From Vulcanimicrobiota bacterium (lineage in GTDB: Bacteria > Vulcanimicrobiota > Vulcanimicrobiia > Vulcanimicrobiales > Vulcanimicrobiaceae), in NCBI GenBank assembly GCA_003164495.1, contig PLTN01000191.1, forward strand, positions 1-63,509: a DNA stretch of 63,509 nt, written 5' to 3'. Shown here in pieces: positions 8,921 through 15,975 of the stretch (positions within the stretch are counted from its first letter, which is position 1; every line of letters begins with the position of its first letter). The notes beneath the pieces are model-generated. The model saw nothing but the letters and a program-made list of their open reading frames with translations, did no database searches and was not told where the DNA came from. The position numbers and the translations under genes were made by a program.

Positions 8921-9332
8921 CGGCCACCTGCGATGATTCGACGTCGATGTAGTTGCGCTGGGAGATATTGTAGAGTTGCATGCGTACCTTATCGTTGGGA
9001 TTGGGTGCTCGATTGAACGCGAGTAAGACGCCGGGATCGTCGTCGGTGCCGCCGGGCGCGCCGCGGTGCCAGCCCAGCGCGCGGGCATAACTGCCGAGGA
9101 TCCCCGACGCAGCGATCGTCTCCGGGTCCACCGCCGGATCCGGATCGCTGCGCGGGGAAACGTAGAGCGCGTCGGCTGGACAGTGCAGCTCGCAGGCCAT
9201 GCACGTGTGGCAGTCGTCTTTGCGCGCGATGATCGGCGCCGCGCCCGGAACCGCATCGAACACGTCGGTCGGGCAGATGCGGACGCAGATATCGCATTTA
9301 ATACAGGCCGACTCGGCCACGAGCTCGATCAT
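8913..9332 (-). CDS. 2x[4Fe-4S] ferredoxin with C-terminal extension (AsfB/AprB-like)
   Basis: 139 residues from the ATG at 9332. The clusters are C10-x2-C13-x2-C16-x3-C20-P and C41-x2-C44-x2-C47-x3-C51-P. The part after residue 65 carries 'GSYARALGW' and a 45-residue tail ('...NRAPNPNDKV...') that the sister protein at 6981 lacks; AprB subunits also have a C-terminal tail that wraps the flavoprotein, so a similar role is possible. The ATG overlaps the TGA of the flavoprotein at 9329 (ATGA). It is the second gene of the operon. Confidence 0.85.
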   Translation of the reverse strand: MIELVAESACIKCDICVRICPTDVFDAVPGAAPIIARKDDCHTCMACELHCPADALYVSPRSDPDPAVDPETIAASGILGSYARALGWHRGAPGGTDDDPGVLLAFNRAPNPNDKVRMQLYNISQRNYIDVESSQVADV

Positions 9333-10972
9333 GATGCGATCGCTGCGGCGGCCGGTGTCGCGGGAACACGCCGCACCCAAACGTCGTCGAGTCCTCCGGA
9401 GAGCAATCGGTGCTCTTGGGCCGGATCCAAATCCGGGAAATCGCTGCGCCGGTGCAAACCGCGCGTCTCGGTGCGCTCCAGCGCCGACGCATTGATCCAG
9501 CGAGCCGTCGCCAGCATCGCCGTCGTCTCGCGCGATCGCATCAAATCGCGGGCCGCACTGCGCGTATCGACGGCCTCACCGAGCAACGAACCGTTCGAGA
9601 TTTCGCGCCATTCCCGCCCGAAGCGTTCGAGCGACCCGGCCAGGTTCACGCCGCTACGCCAGTAGTTGCGATCGAACGGAATCATCTCGGCCTGTACGCT
9701 AGCCGTGACGTCGGCGATGGAAAGGTCGCTCTTGCGATCTTTCGCCGTACGAAGCCCCGTCATTCCGATCGGCTCGACGGGACGCGCCTTCGCCAACGGC
9801 CCGAGGCGTTTCGCAAACACGGCGGCGGACTTGCCGGCCCACGAGCCGGACGCGAGCGCCCAGGCCGCGGCGGGACCACCGCCCGGCGGCCCGGCACCCA
9901 CGACGTTTTCCTTGGACGTGATGTCGCCCGCGGCAAACAGCCCAGGTACCGTCGTCGCGAGATCATCGTCGATCGCGAGACCGCCGACCGCACGGATCGT
10001 TCCCTCGAGACGAAAGTCGATGCGGTACTTTTCGCGGAACGGATCGATGCCGAGCCGTTCGAGGTGCAGAAAGATATGCGCGTGCGTCTTGCGCAACATC
10101 GCCCGCGTCGCTTCGTCTTTCGCTTTGTCGAGAATAGCCCAGGCCGCGCCGGTACCCTCGATCGCTTCGACCGTCTTGCGGCCGCGCGTGATCTCGTTGC
10201 CGGCATTATCGAAGAGCGTCGCGTACTCCAGGTGCGCGCCGCGCGAAAGCACGCCGCCGTACGGCGCCGGTGCGTACTGGCTCGAAAACTCCATGCCCGA
10301 AAACTGCGCGCCGGCTTCCGCCGCGAACAAGTAGCCGTCTCCCGTATTGCCGCGCGTCCCGGCGACACCGGAAAGAAACGCCGTGCCGCCCGTCGCGAGA
10401 ACCACGGCCGCTGCCCGGACGCACCACGTCGTTCCGGTCTGGCGATTGACGCCGGTCGCTCCGGCCGCGACGCCGTTGCTCATCAGCAACTCCAACGCGG
10501 GACTGTGGTCGAGTAGAACAACCCGTGCGTAGGTGAGACGCCGGCGCAAGAAAGCAAGCGTATCCGGCCCGCGCAAGCGCGCCCGGTATTCCTGGCCCGC
10601 TTCGTTCTTCGGCCACTTGTAACCCCAATTCGCCATCGCGTCGAGGTTGGCGTAACTCTGATCGAGCGTGCGCTCGAGCCAGCGCTCATCGGCCAAACCG
10701 AACGCCAGCGGCATCCGCGCGGTCACCATTCCGCGCCGGTGAATCGGATCGTCCGGCTTGATGTAGTAGATGCCGGTGTTCGCACTGCTCAGAGGTCCGG
10801 CAGTGCCGGTATAGCCTTTCTCTACCAGGACGACGCGTGCGCCCGCTTCGGTCGCGGTGAGCGCGGCCCAAGCCCCAGCCGGTCCGCCTCCGATCACGAG
10901 AACGTCGGCGACTAACGAGGTGTCATAGCTGCGCCTCGCGAGCCGGCTCCCTGGATCGAGTTCGAGGGCCAT
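9329..10972 (-). CDS. FAD-dependent oxidoreductase, fumarate reductase/AprA family (AsfA-like)
   Basis: 547 residues from the ATG at 10972. A GTG at 10990 is an alternative start, but a GGAG lies between the two and fits the ATG better. The motif VIGGGPAG is at residues 26-33, with E51 binding the ribose. 'NTGDGYLFAAEAGA' and 'GLFAAGD' are shared with the gene at 7325. It is the first structural gene of the flavoprotein-ferredoxin-flavoprotein-ferredoxin operon. Its leader (10991-11137) holds an intrinsic terminator and a Cys-rich leader ORF, so expression should rise when cysteinyl-tRNA is scarce. The chemistry is unproven. AsfA and AprA are the closest named proteins I can suggest. Confidence 0.82.
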   Translation of the reverse strand: MALELDPGSRLARRSYDTSLVADVLVIGGGPAGAWAALTATEAGARVVLVEKGYTGTAGPLSSANTGIYYIKPDDPIHRRGMVTARMPLAFGLADERWLERTLDQSYANLDAMANWGYKWPKNEAGQEYRARLRGPDTLAFLRRRLTYARVVLLDHSPALELLMSNGVAAGATGVNRQTGTTWCVRAAAVVLATGGTAFLSGVAGTRGNTGDGYLFAAEAGAQFSGMEFSSQYAPAPYGGVLSRGAHLEYATLFDNAGNEITRGRKTVEAIEGTGAAWAILDKAKDEATRAMLRKTHAHIFLHLERLGIDPFREKYRIDFRLEGTIRAVGGLAIDDDLATTVPGLFAAGDITSKENVVGAGPPGGGPAAAWALASGSWAGKSAAVFAKRLGPLAKARPVEPIGMTGLRTAKDRKSDLSIADVTASVQAEMIPFDRNYWRSGVNLAGSLERFGREWREISNGSLLGEAVDTRSAARDLMRSRETTAMLATARWINASALERTETRGLHRRSDFPDLDPAQEHRLLSGGLDDVWVRRVPATPAAAAIAS

Positions 10973-11010
10973 CGTGAAAGATTGCTCCACTATCGAAGGT
11001 GTAGAGAAAG

Positions 11011-11040
11011 AAAAAAGCCCCCCGCCGGTTGGCGGGGAGC
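11011..11040 (-). terminator. leader terminator (attenuator) before the flavoprotein operon
   Basis: Read on the minus strand: CTCCCCGCC, loop AACC, GGCGGGGGGC, then TTTTTTC. It is a strong GC stem with a U-tract, 39 bases upstream of the first structural gene and downstream of the leader ORF at 11072-11137. A terminator in this position makes sense only as a conditional one. Confidence 0.88.
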
Positions 11041-11071
11041 TCGCATTCGCACGAATTAACGGTCGCGCGCG

Positions 11072-11137
11072 CTAAACCAGCCTCACACCAGCTCGGTGGA
11101 CGGTTTGAGCGCAACAACAACGGTTCACGGACGACAT
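11072..11137 (-). CDS. cysteine-codon leader peptide of the flavoprotein operon
   Basis: 21-codon ORF, ATG at 11137 to TAG at 11072-11074, beginning MSSVNRCCCAQT. Codons 7-9 are TGT TGT TGC. The ATG lies seven bases after a -10 box (TACAGT) with a TTGACA box 18 bases upstream, so the transcript should begin at or next to the start codon. The ORF ends 31 bases before the terminator at 11040. The stretch GGCTGGTT near its stop codon can pair, with one G-U pair, with AACCGGC in the terminator loop and 3' arm. This arrangement is that of a transcription attenuator sensing charged tRNA-Cys. It is too short for ordinary gene callers. Confidence 0.8.
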   Translation of the reverse strand: MSSVNRCCCAQTVHRAGVRLV

Positions 11138-11144
11138 CGACGGC

Positions 11145-11174
11145 ACTGTAACACAGCCTTCTTTAACCTGTCAA
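11145..11174 (-). promoter_or_regulatory. promoter of the flavoprotein-operon leader
   Basis: On the minus strand, TTGACA at 11174-11169, an 18-base spacer, then TACAGT at 11150-11145. The leader ATG follows seven bases later, which predicts a leaderless transcript. Confidence 0.75.
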
Positions 11175-11186
11175 ACCGGTTTGACA
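11169..11186. promoter_or_regulatory. 18-bp perfect palindrome formed by two outward-facing -35 boxes
   Basis: TGTCAAACCGGTTTGACA. Its two ends are the -35 hexamers (TTGACA) of the divergent leader promoters, separated by six bases. It may be only the geometry of the two promoters. The flanking symmetry (AACCGGTT) is more than two hexamers require, so it could also be the operator of a dimeric regulator that would silence both directions at once. Confidence 0.75.
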
Positions 11187-11210
11187 CGATTCGGCGCCGC
11201 ATGGTATGGT
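11181..11210 (+). promoter_or_regulatory. promoter of the ABC-transporter leader
   Basis: TTGACA at 11181-11186, an 18-base spacer, TATGGT at 11205-11210. The leader ORF ATG is at 11217, six bases downstream, so this transcript should also be leaderless. Confidence 0.75.
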
Positions 11211-11216
11211 GCGCCC

Positions 11217-11285
11217 ATGTCGGCCCGCTGTTTCGTCTGCCCGTGTCCCTGTTGCCTTGCCGGAAACGAGCGAGCCTTGATCTGA
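11217..11285 (+). CDS. cysteine-codon leader peptide of the ABC-transporter operon
   Basis: 22-codon ORF beginning MSAR and continuing CFVCPCPCC, with five Cys codons among codons 5-13 (TGT, TGC, TGT, TGT, TGC), and ending TGA at 11283. The segment CGAGCGAG at 11267-11274, just after the Cys codons, is fully complementary to CTCGCTCG at 11321-11328 in the terminator stem, and CTTG (11276-11279) can pair with CAAG (11315-11318). A ribosome stalled at the Cys codons leaves this antiterminator free. One that reaches the stop codon covers it and lets the terminator form. An overlapping frame from ATG 11201 starts inside the promoter spacer, just upstream of the -10 box, and is rejected. Confidence 0.85.
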   Translation: MSARCFVCPCPCCLAGNERALI

Positions 11286-11316
11286 TGTAGGCGTTTTCAT
11301 CGCCGCGTCCAGTGCA

Positions 11317-11348
11317 AGCCCTCGCTCGAGCGGGGGCTTTTTCTTTTT
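11317..11348 (+). terminator. leader terminator (attenuator) before the ABC-transporter operon
   Basis: AGCCCTCGCT and AGCGGGGGCT form a stem of up to ten pairs with one T-G pair, followed by TTTTTCTTTTT. It lies 40 bases before the ATG of the binding-protein gene and after the Cys leader ORF, so it must be read through for the transporter to be expressed. Confidence 0.88.
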
Positions 11349-11387
11349 GTTGCCGTCCATCGGAAAGGCCAGGCAAAGACCGTCAGT

Positions 11388-12449
11388 ATGAATCATCATT
11401 TTACGCGCCGCGCGAGCCTTGCCGCGATCGGTGCGCTCGTCGCAACCGGTACGCGCGCGTTTGCGGCCGAGGCGGCCCCGCCCGTCATACGCATCGGCGG
11501 GGTCGGTTACGGTTACGGCAAGCAGTTCGGGCAGAACGCCATCGCCGTCGCGGAAGCGCAGCGCCTGGTCGAAGCCGAGACGAAAGGGGCCGTGCGAGTC
11601 GAATATCAGTTCTTCGACCACACCGGCCCGGCCATCAACGAGGCCATCGCGGCAGGCCAGCTCGATTTCGCAAGCTACGGCGCACTTCCGCAGATCATCG
11701 GCAAGGCGAATGGCCTCCCAACCCGCATCATCGCCAACGGCGGCGTCAGCAACATTTATGTCGGGGTACGCAGCGGCGTCAAAGCCAACACGATCGCCGA
11801 CCTCAAAGGCCTACGCGTCACGCTGCAACGCGGTACGATCCTGCATCAGGCTCTGGACCGTCTCCTCGCAGAAGCGGGCTTATCGGAGAAAGACATTCAG
11901 CTCTACGATCTGCCGACGGCCGATCAGCTCACCGCGCTCACCAATGGCGATGCCGACGCGAGCGTGGGTGTCGCATCGATCCTCACGTTGCGCGATCAAG
12001 GTATCGTCCGGATCATCTATTCGACGGTCGGCAAGACCACGCCCGACGGCATCAATGCCGTCGCCGTAACCGAGGACTTCTCGAACAAATATCCCGCCGC
12101 GACGGGCGCCGTCGTGCGTGCGATCGTGAAAGCGGCGAATTGGACGGCGCAACCGCAAAATCGCAACGGCGTGCTCGACATATGGGCAAAGTCGGGAACG
12201 CCGCGCAAGGTCCTCGCCGAAGATCTGGCCGGACCGCTCAAGGACACGAGTATCCCGCTGATCGACGAGCTGTTCGTCGCCGGTCTCAAGGTCAGCGTCG
12301 ACTTCTCCGCTCGTAACAAGCTGATCCGGCAGCCCTTCGATGTCGACGCGTGGATCGACCGGCGCTACGTAGACTCCGCGCTGCGCGATCTCAACCTGGT
12401 GAGCTACTGGCAACCCCGCCACGCCCCGCCGTCGCTCGCTAAACAGTAA
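11388..12449 (+). CDS. NMT1/SsuA-like solute-binding protein with Tat-type signal
   Basis: 353 residues. The N-terminus 'TRRASLAAIGALVATGTRA' carries a twin-arginine motif, so export by the Tat route is likely. The mature protein differs from most binding proteins here: it opens with 'GYGKQFGQNAIAVAEAQRL' and 'GPAINEAIAAGQLDFASYG', features shared only with the protein at 14920. It is the first gene of a complete transporter operon (binding protein, two permeases, ATPase) under the Cys-leader attenuator at 11217-11348. That regulation points to a sulfur-containing ligand such as a sulfonate. The ligand itself cannot be read. Confidence 0.85.
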   Translation: MNHHFTRRASLAAIGALVATGTRAFAAEAAPPVIRIGGVGYGYGKQFGQNAIAVAEAQRLVEAETKGAVRVEYQFFDHTGPAINEAIAAGQLDFASYGALPQIIGKANGLPTRIIANGGVSNIYVGVRSGVKANTIADLKGLRVTLQRGTILHQALDRLLAEAGLSEKDIQLYDLPTADQLTALTNGDADASVGVASILTLRDQGIVRIIYSTVGKTTPDGINAVAVTEDFSNKYPAATGAVVRAIVKAANWTAQPQNRNGVLDIWAKSGTPRKVLAEDLAGPLKDTSIPLIDELFVAGLKVSVDFSARNKLIRQPFDVDAWIDRRYVDSALRDLNLVSYWQPRHAPPSLAKQ

Positions 12450-12454
12450 ACACG

Positions 12455-13294
12455 ATGATACGCGCGATCCCGTTCGTCGACATTGCGAATCCGCCCGAAC
12501 TCGGACGGCACGCGCGTCAACGCTCGCAGGCCGCCCCAACCAGGTGGCTTGCCGTCGCGCTCGGTGCCATCGTACCGCTCTCGGTTCTCGCCGTGTGGTC
12601 GCTGGCGGTTGCGTTACATGCGATGCGGCCACAGATTCTGCCCAGTCCGCTTGCGGTTTGGGCGGCGGGGGTCGACATGCTTCGCAGCGGCGATCTCGCA
12701 TCAGCGCTCGAGGTGAGTCTCGGACGCGTCGCCCTCGGCCTTGCGCTCGGAAGCGCATTCGGTCTGGTCGCGGGCGCGGCGCTCGGGCGCTCGCGAACGC
12801 TCGACGCCTATTTCGGCCCGATACTTCGGGCCATCTGCCAAATACCGACGATCGCGTGGCTACCGGTGTTCATGCTGATCTTCGGCATCGGCGAGGAACT
12901 CAAAATCGCGATCATTGCAAAGGCGGCCTTCCTACCGATTCTGCTCAACACATTCGCCGGCGTGCGGACGGCTTCGGCGCGCTACCACGAGGTCGCAAAC
13001 GTGCTTGAGTTCAGTCCGCTGCAGCGGCTGCGTTTCGTAACGATTCCGTCCGCCTTGCCGATGATCGTTTCCGGTTTGCGTCTGGCGCTAAGCAATGCGT
13101 GGCACGTGCTCATCGTCGTGGAAATGCTGGCTTCCGCGTCCGGGATCGGTCACGTCATGGCCTGGAGCCGCACGCTCTTCCAACTCGACGTCGTCTTCGT
13201 GACCGTCGTCGCCATCGGCGTGACCGGCTGGCTCATGGACTTCGCGATGCGCGCGGCCGAACGCCGCTTTAGTCCCTGGAGCGCTTCAGCATGA
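12455..13294 (+). CDS. ABC transporter permease, SsuC/TauC-like (first of two)
   Basis: 279 residues, about six membrane segments after a 35-residue cytoplasmic start. The BPD_transp_1 coupling loop is 'EVANVLEFSPLQRLRFVTIP', the EAA-type motif that contacts the ATPase. The gene starts five bases after the binding-protein stop and overlaps the next permease by four (ATGA), so the operon is tightly coupled. Two non-identical permeases in one NitT/TauT system imply a heterodimer, whereas SsuC and TauC normally form homodimers. Confidence 0.88.
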   Translation: MIRAIPFVDIANPPELGRHARQRSQAAPTRWLAVALGAIVPLSVLAVWSLAVALHAMRPQILPSPLAVWAAGVDMLRSGDLASALEVSLGRVALGLALGSAFGLVAGAALGRSRTLDAYFGPILRAICQIPTIAWLPVFMLIFGIGEELKIAIIAKAAFLPILLNTFAGVRTASARYHEVANVLEFSPLQRLRFVTIPSALPMIVSGLRLALSNAWHVLIVVEMLASASGIGHVMAWSRTLFQLDVVFVTVVAIGVTGWLMDFAMRAAERRFSPWSASA

Positions 13295-14076
13295 TACGAC
13301 CGCTCGCTCGCCGTCGCATCGACGTGCGAGGGATCGTCGTCCCGCTCGTGCTCGCAGCGCTGTGGGTTGTCGCGTCGGTGACGGGTCACTGGGATCCGCA
13401 TTTGCTTGTCCCGCCGGCGCAGCTTGCGCGCGGCTTCATCGCAACGTTGCATAACGCTGACTTTTGGATCGCGGCGGGTTCGAGTCTGCTCCGTCTTTTG
13501 ACCGGCTGGCTCGCCGGATCGGTCGCCGGGGTTGCGCTCGGCCTCGTCGTTGGGTGCTCCGCCTTGGCCGAGCAGATCGGAGCACCGTCGCTAAACGCGG
13601 TCCGCCAAGTGGCATTATTTGCGTGGATTCCGTTGCTCACGGCGTGGTTCGGCGACGGTAATACGGCCGAAGTCATCTTGATTGCGCTGGCGGCGTTTTT
13701 TCCGGCTGCGCTCAACACCGAAACCGGTTGCCGCAACGCTCCGATTGCCTTACGCGAAGTCGGCCGAGTCTTGGAATTCGGCCCGCGAGAGATCCTGCGG
13801 CGGATCATCATACCAGCCGCCATGCCCTCCATCGCGTCGGGATTACAGATCGCCTTGACGTCCGCGTGGATCGGTACGATCGGCGCCGAGTACCTCATCG
13901 ACCAGGGCAACGGACTTGGCGTGTTTCTCTCTTCCGCCCGAATGGACAATCGCATGGACGTCGTCCTCTTTTGCATCGTAGCGCTGGGCTTCATCGGCTT
14001 TGCACTCAGCACCGCGCTCCGTCTCGCATTCGCCGCCGGCACACCGGCGATGGCATTGGCTGCCGTCGATGACTGA
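13291..14076 (+). CDS. ABC transporter permease, SsuC/TauC-like (second of two)
   Basis: 261 residues with the same fold as the preceding gene and its own coupling loop, 'EVGRVLEFGPREILRRIIIP'. The start ATG overlaps the previous stop, and the ATPase gene begins eight bases before this one ends. It presumably pairs with the product of 12455 to make the membrane channel. Confidence 0.88.
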   Translation: MIRPLARRRIDVRGIVVPLVLAALWVVASVTGHWDPHLLVPPAQLARGFIATLHNADFWIAAGSSLLRLLTGWLAGSVAGVALGLVVGCSALAEQIGAPSLNAVRQVALFAWIPLLTAWFGDGNTAEVILIALAAFFPAALNTETGCRNAPIALREVGRVLEFGPREILRRIIIPAAMPSIASGLQIALTSAWIGTIGAEYLIDQGNGLGVFLSSARMDNRMDVVLFCIVALGFIGFALSTALRLAFAAGTPAMALAAVDD

Positions 14077-14830
14077 TCGCGGCCGGCTGGACATTCATGA
14101 CGTCGACAAATCGTTCTACGTCGACGGTGCGGAAGTGCGCGCGTTGGCCGGCATCTCCCTGTCGGTGAACGCCGGCGAATTCGTCACCATCGTCGGGCCG
14201 AGTGGCTGCGGCAAATCGACGTTGCTGCGTCTGGTGGCCGCACTCGACCGTGCCGACAGCGGCGCCGTTTCATTCGACGGCGAGCCAGTCACGCAGCCGA
14301 GCCTGCGCCGCGGCGTCGTCTTCCAGGACCATCGCCTCTTCCCGTGGCTGAACGTCGAAGCCAACGTTGCTACGGGCCTGCTCAAAGCGAACGGCACCGA
14401 CGCCGAGAAGCGCGCCACGGCATCTCGGCTGATCGCGCTCGTCGGTCTGAACGGTTTTGAAAAAGCCTTTCCGCATCAGCTCTCGGGCGGCATGGCACAG
14501 CGTGCCGCGATCGCGCGCAGCCTTGCCGCGAAACCGGATATTCTCTTACTCGATGAACCGCTCGGCGCTCTCGATTCGCTCACGCGTGGCCACATGCAAA
14601 CCGAGCTGCTGCGCGTCTGGCAGCATGAGGGAACGACGATGCTAATGGTGACGCACGACGTCAGCGAGGCCGTCTATCTCTCCGATCGCATCGTCGTTAT
14701 GGATCGCGACCCGGGCCGAATCCGCGAGATCGTCGAGGTACCGTTCGCGAAACCCCGCACCCGCCTCGACCCCGCCGTCGCCGCCCTCACCGAACGCATC
14801 GTCGACCGCCTAGAAAACACCCTAGCCTAA
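14069..14830 (+). CDS. ABC transporter ATPase, SsuB/TauB-like
   Basis: 253 residues from the ATG at 14069 (MTDRGRLD...); the frame from 14000 is inside the permease. Walker A GPSGCGKST (43-51), Q-loop Q86, signature LSGGMAQR (138-145), Walker B ILLLDEP (158-164) and a switch histidine in 'VTHDVSEA' are all intact. Together with the two permeases it makes a complete import engine. It could also serve the binding protein at 14920, whose own operon has no membrane parts and is also cysteine-attenuated. Confidence 0.92.
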   Translation: MTDRGRLDIHDVDKSFYVDGAEVRALAGISLSVNAGEFVTIVGPSGCGKSTLLRLVAALDRADSGAVSFDGEPVTQPSLRRGVVFQDHRLFPWLNVEANVATGLLKANGTDAEKRATASRLIALVGLNGFEKAFPHQLSGGMAQRAAIARSLAAKPDILLLDEPLGALDSLTRGHMQTELLRVWQHEGTTMLMVTHDVSEAVYLSDRIVVMDRDPGRIREIVEVPFAKPRTRLDPAVAALTERIVDRLENTLA

Positions 14831-14872
14831 CCATCCAGCAGCAACCTCCCCCACGTCAGCAGGCTGCCCCCG

Positions 14873-14901
14873 TGTCACCCTGAGCTTGTCGAAGGGCCGC
14901 C
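14873..14901 (+). repeat. dispersed intergenic repeat, short type
   Basis: TGTCACCCTGAGCTTGTC then GAAGGGCCGCC, between the convergent ends of the transporter operon and the binding-protein gene at 14920. The small dyad CCCT...AGGG is too weak to call a terminator with confidence. Confidence 0.75.
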
Positions 14902-14919
14902 ACTATCGTCGTCGCCGAG

Positions 14920-15975
14920 TTAAGCCGTATGCGGAAACACGCGTGAGGGCCAGTAGGCCTCTAGCCGAAGGTCGCGGACGGCGGCGGCAATGTACGAGCG
15001 ATCGAGCCACGCGTTGATGTCGACGGGCGCACGAATGAGTTTGTTGGCTTGGGCGAACGCCACTTCGCTCTTGAGCGTAGCCACATAGAAATCGTCCAGA
15101 CGTGGATCGAGCTGCCGCCGCAGATCGACGCCGCGGAAACTCTCGGCGAGCGTGTTGCGCGGCGTACCGGCGAGGCCCCAAATATCGAGCGCTGCGTTCC
15201 GGTACGCCGGCTCACCGGCCCAACGCGCGGTCTTCACGTAGGCGCGCACGACTGCGCTGGTGGTCTCAGGGTATCGCCGGGCGAAATCCTCTGCGACGAC
15301 AAATGCGCCGAAGCCGTCTGGCGTAACCTTCCCGCGTGTGGTGTAAATGATGCGAATCAGGCCCTGATCGCGGAGCGTCAGCAGCGTCACGGTACCGACG
15401 ACGGCGTCGACGTCACCGGCACTTATGGCCGGATTCTGGTCCTGCGTCTTCAAATCGAAGAGCTGAACGTTGCCTTCATTCATGCCGTTCTCGGCCAAGA
15501 GCCGATCGAAGGCCTGGTGCAGGATCGTGCCGCGCTGCAAGGTGACGCGCAGGCCTTTGAGATCCGCAATCGTGTTGGCCTTTACGCCCGTGCGAACGCC
15601 AACGTAGATGATCTCGGCGCCGCGCGATGCGACGACGCGCGTCGGCAACCCGCCGGCTCGCCCGATGATGTTTGGAAGATCGCCGTACGCCGCGAAGTCG
15701 ATTTGGCCGTTCGCGATGCCCTCGTTGATCTCGGGGCCGGCCCCTTCGGGAAACGTCCACGTGACATGCGCGTTCGCATCGCGGAGTTCGTTTTCAATCG
15801 CTTTCCGCGCCTGCACGAGTCCGATGACGCCAAGGCCAAACGGCTTGCCGTAGCCGGCGCTCACCGCTGCGATCCGGATGCTCGCCGGCGCGACTTCAGC
15901 TGCCCGCACCCGCGAAGCCGACACCAGGGCGGCAATGACGCCGAGGCTCGCGCGCCGGTTGATCGTGGCCATCAC
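14920..15975 (-). CDS. NMT1/SsuA-like solute-binding protein, sister of the 11388 protein
   Basis: 351 residues from the GTG at 15975, or 350 from the ATG at 15972. Signal region 'NRRASLGVIAALVSASRVRA', again with twin arginines. It shares 'GYGKPFG', 'GPEINEGIANGQIDF', 'VGVRTGVKANTIADLKGLR' and 'LQRGTILHQA' with the 11388 protein and with no other binding protein here. The start overlaps the stop of the small gene at 15972. Its operon begins with the third cysteine-codon leader (16535-16609). With no permease of its own, it probably docks on the transporter encoded at 12455-14830. Confidence 0.85.
   Translation of the reverse strand: MMATINRRASLGVIAALVSASRVRAAEVAPASIRIAAVSAGYGKPFGLGVIGLVQARKAIENELRDANAHVTWTFPEGAGPEINEGIANGQIDFAAYGDLPNIIGRAGGLPTRVVASRGAEIIYVGVRTGVKANTIADLKGLRVTLQRGTILHQAFDRLLAENGMNEGNVQLFDLKTQDQNPAISAGDVDAVVGTVTLLTLRDQGLIRIIYTTRGKVTPDGFGAFVVAEDFARRYPETTSAVVRAYVKTARWAGEPAYRNAALDIWGLAGTPRNTLAESFRGVDLRRQLDPRLDDFYVATLKSEVAFAQANKLIRAPVDINAWLDRSYIAAAVRDLRLEAYWPSRVFPHTA

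Noticed and set aside
7325-9256. 643-residue flavoprotein
   Set aside because: Codons before 8920 are the out-of-frame shadow of the ferredoxin gene at 8913. The family N-terminus starts at 8920.
11169-11186. Palindrome as a LacI/GalR operator
   Set aside because: The form resembles such operators, but the -35 boxes account for twelve of the eighteen bases and no LacI-type gene is in the window. Kept only as a possible regulatory site.
11096-11290. 64-codon plus-strand reading frame over the Cys leader
   Set aside because: Its best ATG (11201) lies in the promoter spacer just upstream of the -10 box, i.e. before the predicted transcript start, it has only two Cys after that ATG, and the frame ends at the TAG at 11288. 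The 22-codon frame from 11217 fits the promoter and terminator.
10973-11387. Riboswitch or T-box (SAM, cysteine T-box) as the explanation of the leader terminators
   Set aside because: No T-box consensus, no specifier-loop-like stem and no SAM-riboswitch core could be found. The leaders are short and dominated by Cys-codon ORFs.
14873-14901. Repeat copies as rho-independent terminators
   Set aside because: The stem is at most four or five pairs and there is no T-tract, although the position at convergent ends is suggestive.
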